NCBI GenBank assembly: GCA_005239595.1
Contig: SBBT01000113.1
Location: forward strand, 1-9,016
Reading direction: 5' to 3'
Origin: Candidatus Troglogloeales bacterium
GTDB taxonomy: Bacteria > Nitrospirota > Nitrospiria > SBBL01 > SBBT01
Length of the DNA stretch: 9,016 bases
Shown here: piece by piece, positions 6,370 to 9,016 of the stretch
Position numbering within the stretch: position 1 is the first letter of the stretch
How the letters are laid out: every line of letters begins with the position of its first letter
Position numbers and translations under genes: made by a program
Notes under the pieces: model-generated
Told to the model about the DNA's origin: nothing
The model's database searches: none
The model's input: the letters and a program-made list of their open reading frames with translations, nothing else

Positions 6370-7392
6370 TCAAATCTTAGTCTGTTCGCGCGCCTGAAGG
6401 TGATAATCAAGTTTCATGGCACGTCGGACCTGATCCATGGTCTCTTTTGCGACAAGACGCGCGCGGCGGGTTCCCTCTATCAGGATATCGTCAATCTCCA
6501 CTTCGTTCCCTTCAAACCGCAGGCGGCGTTCCCGTATCGGATCAAGGAAAGCATTGAGCGCCTTCGCGAGGATACGCTTCACCTCGACATCTCCCACCTT
6601 GCCTTTGACGTAGCGTTCCTTTAGCTCATCGACCTGTTCTTTATCGGCATTAAAGGCATCATGATAGGTAAAGACAGGGTTCCCCTCCAAATGGCCAGGG
6701 TCGGTCGAGCGAAGGCGTGTCGGATCGGTATACATCTTCATCACCTTGGCCTCAACCGTTTTCGCGTCATCGGAAAGGTAGATGGCATTCCCCATGGTCT
6801 TGCTCATCTTCGTCTGTCCATCCGTTCCGGGAAGCCGCGGAAACTCGCCCACATGTGCCTCCGGTTCGATCAAAACCTCTCCATAAAGAGCGTTAAATCG
6901 TCTGACAATCTCAACCGTCTGCTCAATCATCGGAAGTTGATCCTTGCCGACCGGCACCATGTCCGCCTTGAAAATAGTAATATCCGCCGCTTGATGCACA
7001 GGATAGACCAGAAAACCGGCGGGCAGGTTTTGCTCAAAACCCTTCTGCTGCATTTCGTCCTTCACGGTCGGATTGCGCTGCAGACGGGCAACCGTCACCA
7101 GGTTCAAAAAATAGACAGAAAGCTCGGCAATCTCTGGAACCATCGATTGAAGCAAAATCGTGCTTGTTTTCGGATCGATTCCAACGGAAAGATAGTCTTT
7201 CACGACCTCCCGAATATTTTTCCGCAAGATTTCAGGATGCTCGAAGTGATCGGTTAATGCCTGGACATCCGCAATCAGGATAAACGTCTCGTATTTCTCT
7301 TGCAGCGAGACGCGATTGGCCAGTGAACCGACATAATGCCCCAGATGAAGCCGGCCGGTTGGACGGTCTCCGGTTAAAATGCGTTGTTTCAT
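6370..7392 (-). CDS. trpS: Tryptophan-tRNA ligase
   Basis: Class I aminoacyl-tRNA synthetase that charges tRNA-Trp. It has 340 residues, a normal length. Visible are LTGDRPTGRLHLGHYVG with the HIGH-type HLGH at 16-19, LIADVQALT (39-47), QSMVPEIAEL, the GFLVYPVHQAADITIFKADMVPVGKDQ region that forms the tryptophan pocket (126-152), and the KMSKS-type loop KMSKT (195-199) followed by MGNAIYL. The threonine at the last KMSKS position is a tolerated variation. The ATG at 7392 overlaps the cbiX stop by four bases (ATGA) with only a weak AGAAGAGA ribosome site, so translation is probably coupled. The 3' end borders insertion-sequence debris, but the C-terminus appears complete. I see no terminator after it. 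Confidence 0.97.
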   Translation of the reverse strand: MKQRILTGDRPTGRLHLGHYVGSLANRVSLQEKYETFILIADVQALTDHFEHPEILRKNIREVVKDYLSVGIDPKTSTILLQSMVPEIAELSVYFLNLVTVARLQRNPTVKDEMQQKGFEQNLPAGFLVYPVHQAADITIFKADMVPVGKDQLPMIEQTVEIVRRFNALYGEVLIEPEAHVGEFPRLPGTDGQTKMSKTMGNAIYLSDDAKTVEAKVMKMYTDPTRLRSTDPGHLEGNPVFTYHDAFNADKEQVDELKERYVKGKVGDVEVKRILAKALNAFLDPIRERRLRFEGNEVEIDDILIEGTRRARLVAKETMDQVRRAMKLDYHLQAREQTKI

Positions 7393-8156
7393 GGAATCGG
7401 AATCTCTTCTATCGGCTTTGAGTCCTTGATTCCCTCTAAGACAATTTCCGCCAGAAGCGGATGGACGCCAAAATGCCCCGCTGTCAGGATAGACAATTTG
7501 GGATATTGCCTTTGCATCACGGAAATCTCCTCATGAACTCCCTTTAAAACAACCCCTGAGAACAAAAGACAGGGGAAGACGACAACGGTGGTTGCGTGCG
7601 ACTGAACGCATTTTTTGAATCCTTCTGAAATAGAGGGGGCTGCCACCTGGGCGAAGCAACAAACGGCGTGCGGATAAGGGAGCCCCAATCCCCTGGTCCA
7701 TTCCACTGCGGCCAGGATGGAAGTCTCCTCGCGGGTTCCCCTTCCGATGACCAGAAGTGCTGCTTCGCTGATAGGCGCCTTTACAAGATCGATCCGAGTC
7801 CTGGCAAGGTCAAGCAGTTTCGGGTAACGGCTTAACGCCTCTCCATAGTATATCTCGGCGTTTGCATGTTTTTCTTTCGATTCCACCAGGAGACGCGGCA
7901 GGTCTTCCAGGATATGCTGCCCCGGAAAGAGAAAAAGAGGTGCAGCCATGATCTTTTTTGCCCCTTCGGAAACCGCTTGGTCAATGGCGTCGGGGATGGA
8001 CGGCCCCCATTCCAGATAACCATGATAAACCCGTTTAATACCGCTGTACTGGTTGAACAGACGGGCAAATTGACGGAACTCCTCAAGCGCGGCGACATCA
8101 GGACTGCCATGTCCCATCAGGATAACCGCATCAGCATTAAAATCAAACGTAGGCAC
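7389..8156 (-). CDS. cbiX: Sirohydrochlorin cobaltochelatase/ferrochelatase, long CbiX type
   Basis: Inserts Co(II), or possibly Fe(II), into sirohydrochlorin on the anaerobic cobalamin or siroheme route; cytosolic. The 255 residues contain two repeated chelatase domains. The first has AVILMGHGSP with metal-binding His16 and PLFLFPGQHILEDLP with His81. The second repeats the pattern as LLVIGRGTREE and PCLLFSGVVLKGV, where both histidines are replaced, as usual in the long form. The start is a GTG at 8156: the codon three positions upstream is an in-frame TAA (8165-8163), and later ATGs would remove the first strand. An AAGG touches the GTG and is too close, while AAAGG lies some 15 bases upstream, so initiation may be weak. 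The pairing with trpS is not functional in any obvious way. Confidence 0.93.
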   Translation of the reverse strand: MPTFDFNADAVILMGHGSPDVAALEEFRQFARLFNQYSGIKRVYHGYLEWGPSIPDAIDQAVSEGAKKIMAAPLFLFPGQHILEDLPRLLVESKEKHANAEIYYGEALSRYPKLLDLARTRIDLVKAPISEAALLVIGRGTREETSILAAVEWTRGLGLPYPHAVCCFAQVAAPSISEGFKKCVQSHATTVVVFPCLLFSGVVLKGVHEEISVMQRQYPKLSILTAGHFGVHPLLAEIVLEGIKDSKPIEEIPIP

Positions 8157-8188
8157 CCTTACTTACACAACCTTTACGGCAAGCGTCT

Positions 8189-8243
8189 ATCCCCATCGGA
8201 GAGGGGATGATTCGTCAAACATAGGCCTACAGACAGAGTAGGC
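8189..8243 (-). ncRNA. Two-hairpin candidate leader of the cbiX-trpS mRNA
   Basis: If transcription starts near 8253, the mRNA would open with GCCTAC-loop-GTAGGC, then ATCCCC-loop-GGGGAT, about 30 bases before the GTG. Both stems are six perfect pairs with loops of seven and eight bases. No T-run follows, so they are not terminators. A regulatory role is speculative. Confidence 0.25.
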
Positions 8244-8259
8244 GCGAAGAGACTGACCC

Positions 8260-8289
8260 ATCCTAGCAGATAAAACTTTTCCGATTCAA
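8260..8289 (-). promoter_or_regulatory. Candidate promoter for cbiX-trpS
   Basis: Leftward TTGAAT (8289-8284), an 18-base spacer and TAGGAT (8265-8260); each box matches four of six consensus bases. It would give a leader of about 95 bases containing the two hairpins. The match is weak and rests on sequence alone. Confidence 0.3.
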
Positions 8290-8319
8290 CCGAAAGGCCT
8301 GCCCGCAAGAGATTGCCGG

Positions 8320-8349
8320 TTGCTTTTCCATCAGGCAGTCTGATATAAA
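8320..8349 (+). promoter_or_regulatory. Candidate promoter for metE
   Basis: Rightward TTGCTT (8320-8325), an 18-base spacer and TATAAA (8344-8349). The -10 box is good (five of six), the -35 poor. It would start the mRNA about 45 bases before the metE ATG, leaving little room for a riboswitch. Confidence 0.35.
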
Positions 8350-8398
8350 GCCGGAGGGTGCTGGTTGTCTTAAAGTTTTTGAAAGGGAGAGGGGGGCG

Positions 8399-9016
8399 AT
8401 GGCGATTGCAACAAACTTAGGGTTTCCGCGTATCGGGCCGAGACGCGAATTAAAAAGGGCTCTGGAAGATTACTGGTCCGGCAAGCTTGACGAAAAGACG
8501 CTTCTTGAAACGGGGCGCGCGATACGAAAGAATAACTGGCTCCTTCAGAAAGAGTTGGGTCTTCACCACATTCCTTCCAATGACTTCTCCTTTTATGACC
8601 ATGTGCTCGATACCATCGCGATGGTGGGTGCCGTTCCCTCGCGCTACGGATGGTCGGGGGGGGCGGTTAACCTTGCGACCTATTTTGCAATGGCGAGGGG
8701 GGTTCAGGAAAAAGGAAACGCCGAAAAATCTTCTTCCGATCTCCCCGCGATGGAGATGACAAAATGGTTTGATACAAACTACCATTATATCGTTCCGGAG
8801 TTTGAGCGGGGACAACGCTTTTCCCTGTCGTCGATTACGCCGGTGGATGCCTTTCGGGAAGCCAAGGCCCTCGGCATATCCACGCGGCCGGTTCTCTTAG
8901 GGCCGATCTCTTTTCTCCTCTTAGGCAAGACCAAGGAACCCAACCTTCAACCTCTTTCGCTGCTTGATAAACTCCTGCCGGTTTATGAGGAGTTGTTTCT
9001 GCAGCTTGCCAACGCC
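8399..9016 (+). CDS. metE: Cobalamin-independent methionine synthase MetE, N-terminal part (cut by the window edge)
   Basis: Transfers a methyl group from 5-methyltetrahydropteroyl-polyglutamate to homocysteine, the last step of methionine synthesis, without B12. 206 codons are visible of an expected 750 or so. The start reads MAIATNLGFPRIGPRRELKRAL, followed by YWSGK, then VPSRYGW and the conserved EMTKWFDTNYHYIVPE block (119-134), and finally RPVLLGPISFLLLGK. The frame is open without interruption to the right edge. The catalytic zinc site is in the C-terminal half and cannot be judged. The ATG at 8399 follows a purine-rich GGGAGAGGGGGG stretch that serves as ribosome-binding site. It is transcribed away from cbiX, a gene of tetrapyrrole/cobalamin synthesis. 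Confidence 0.95.
   Translation, partial: MAIATNLGFPRIGPRRELKRALEDYWSGKLDEKTLLETGRAIRKNNWLLQKELGLHHIPSNDFSFYDHVLDTIAMVGAVPSRYGWSGGAVNLATYFAMARGVQEKGNAEKSSSDLPAMEMTKWFDTNYHYIVPEFERGQRFSLSSITPVDAFREAKALGISTRPVLLGPISFLLLGKTKEPNLQPLSLLDKLLPVYEELFLQLANA

Larger units (their letters stand above)
8157..8398. other. Divergent intergenic region between cbiX and metE
   Basis: About 240 bases that probably hold the promoters and leaders of both genes. Two perfect short hairpins lie on the cbiX side: ATCCCC (8189-8194) with GGGGAT (8203-8208), and GCCTAC (8225-8230) with GTAGGC (8238-8243). On the metE side CAACCG and CGGTTG flank a smaller GCAA-GAGA-TTGC stem. I see neither a cobalamin box (GCCACTG or the CAGGAGACCTGCC type) nor a clear SAM riboswitch core on either strand. 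Confidence 0.6.

Noticed and set aside
6189..6410. Minus-strand open frame of 73 codons next to trpS
   Set aside because: It is antisense to the istB tail, overlaps the trpS end and resembles no protein I know; the plus-strand IstB reading explains the sequence.
6661..7257. 198-codon plus-strand open frame
   Set aside because: Entirely antisense to trpS; composition is His/Leu/Arg-rich as expected of a shadow frame, with no motif.
8157..8398. Cobalamin or SAM riboswitch for metE or cbiX
   Set aside because: The GCCTGCCCGCAA stretch near 8297 faintly recalls cobalamin riboswitch sequence, but the B12 box and the other conserved elements are missing.
8450..8815. Minus-strand open frame within metE
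   Set aside because: Antisense to the conserved MetE N-terminus, with no recognisable domain.

Overview
The window is ordinary bacterial chromosome with moderately high GC, densely packed, and mostly transcribed leftward on the minus strand. The gene order yebC-ruvC-ruvA-ruvB, the long two-domain CbiX and the TIGR04283-type glycosyltransferase fit a Gram-negative environmental lineage such as Nitrospirota or one of the former Deltaproteobacteria. That placement is a guess from gene content, not a phylogenetic result.

Layout, read in the direction of minus-strand transcription (right to left). At the far right, metE (cobalamin-independent methionine synthase) runs rightward and leaves the window. 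It diverges from a two-gene leftward unit, cbiX-trpS, whose genes overlap by four bases. The region of about 240 bases between metE and cbiX holds weak promoter candidates for both directions and two perfect hairpins, but no riboswitch that I can recognise.

Downstream of trpS lies a decayed stretch of about 0.9 kb. It holds the last 40-odd codons of an IS21-family istB helper ATPase (plus strand, one-base frameshift), abutting the ATPase domain of an ABC exporter (minus strand). The ABC gene has lost its membrane domain, has a degraded signature motif and has an in-frame stop shortly before its switch histidine. This is the only accessory-type scar in the window.

Next comes the leftward DNA-repair cluster yebC-ruvC-ruvA-ruvB, with a plausible promoter in front of yebC and a 10-bp tandem repeat just upstream of that promoter. 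RuvC resolves Holliday junctions; RuvA and RuvB form the branch-migration motor. The end of ruvB doubles as a strong intrinsic terminator: the hairpin encodes the last residues and the T-run encodes Leu-Phe-stop. Only 18 bases later mogA (molybdopterin adenylyltransferase) begins. It is followed by a short-overlap glycosyltransferase of the arsenosugar-associated TIGR04283 family and by copA (copper-exporting P-type ATPase), which is cut at the left edge inside its CPC motif. The terminator suggests that mogA-glycosyltransferase-copA is only partly co-expressed with the ruv genes.

I found no tRNA, rRNA, CRISPR array or defence system. The most interesting observations are the terminator encoded within ruvB, the in-frame-stop ABC remnant joined to an istB fragment, and the structured cbiX/metE intergenic region.
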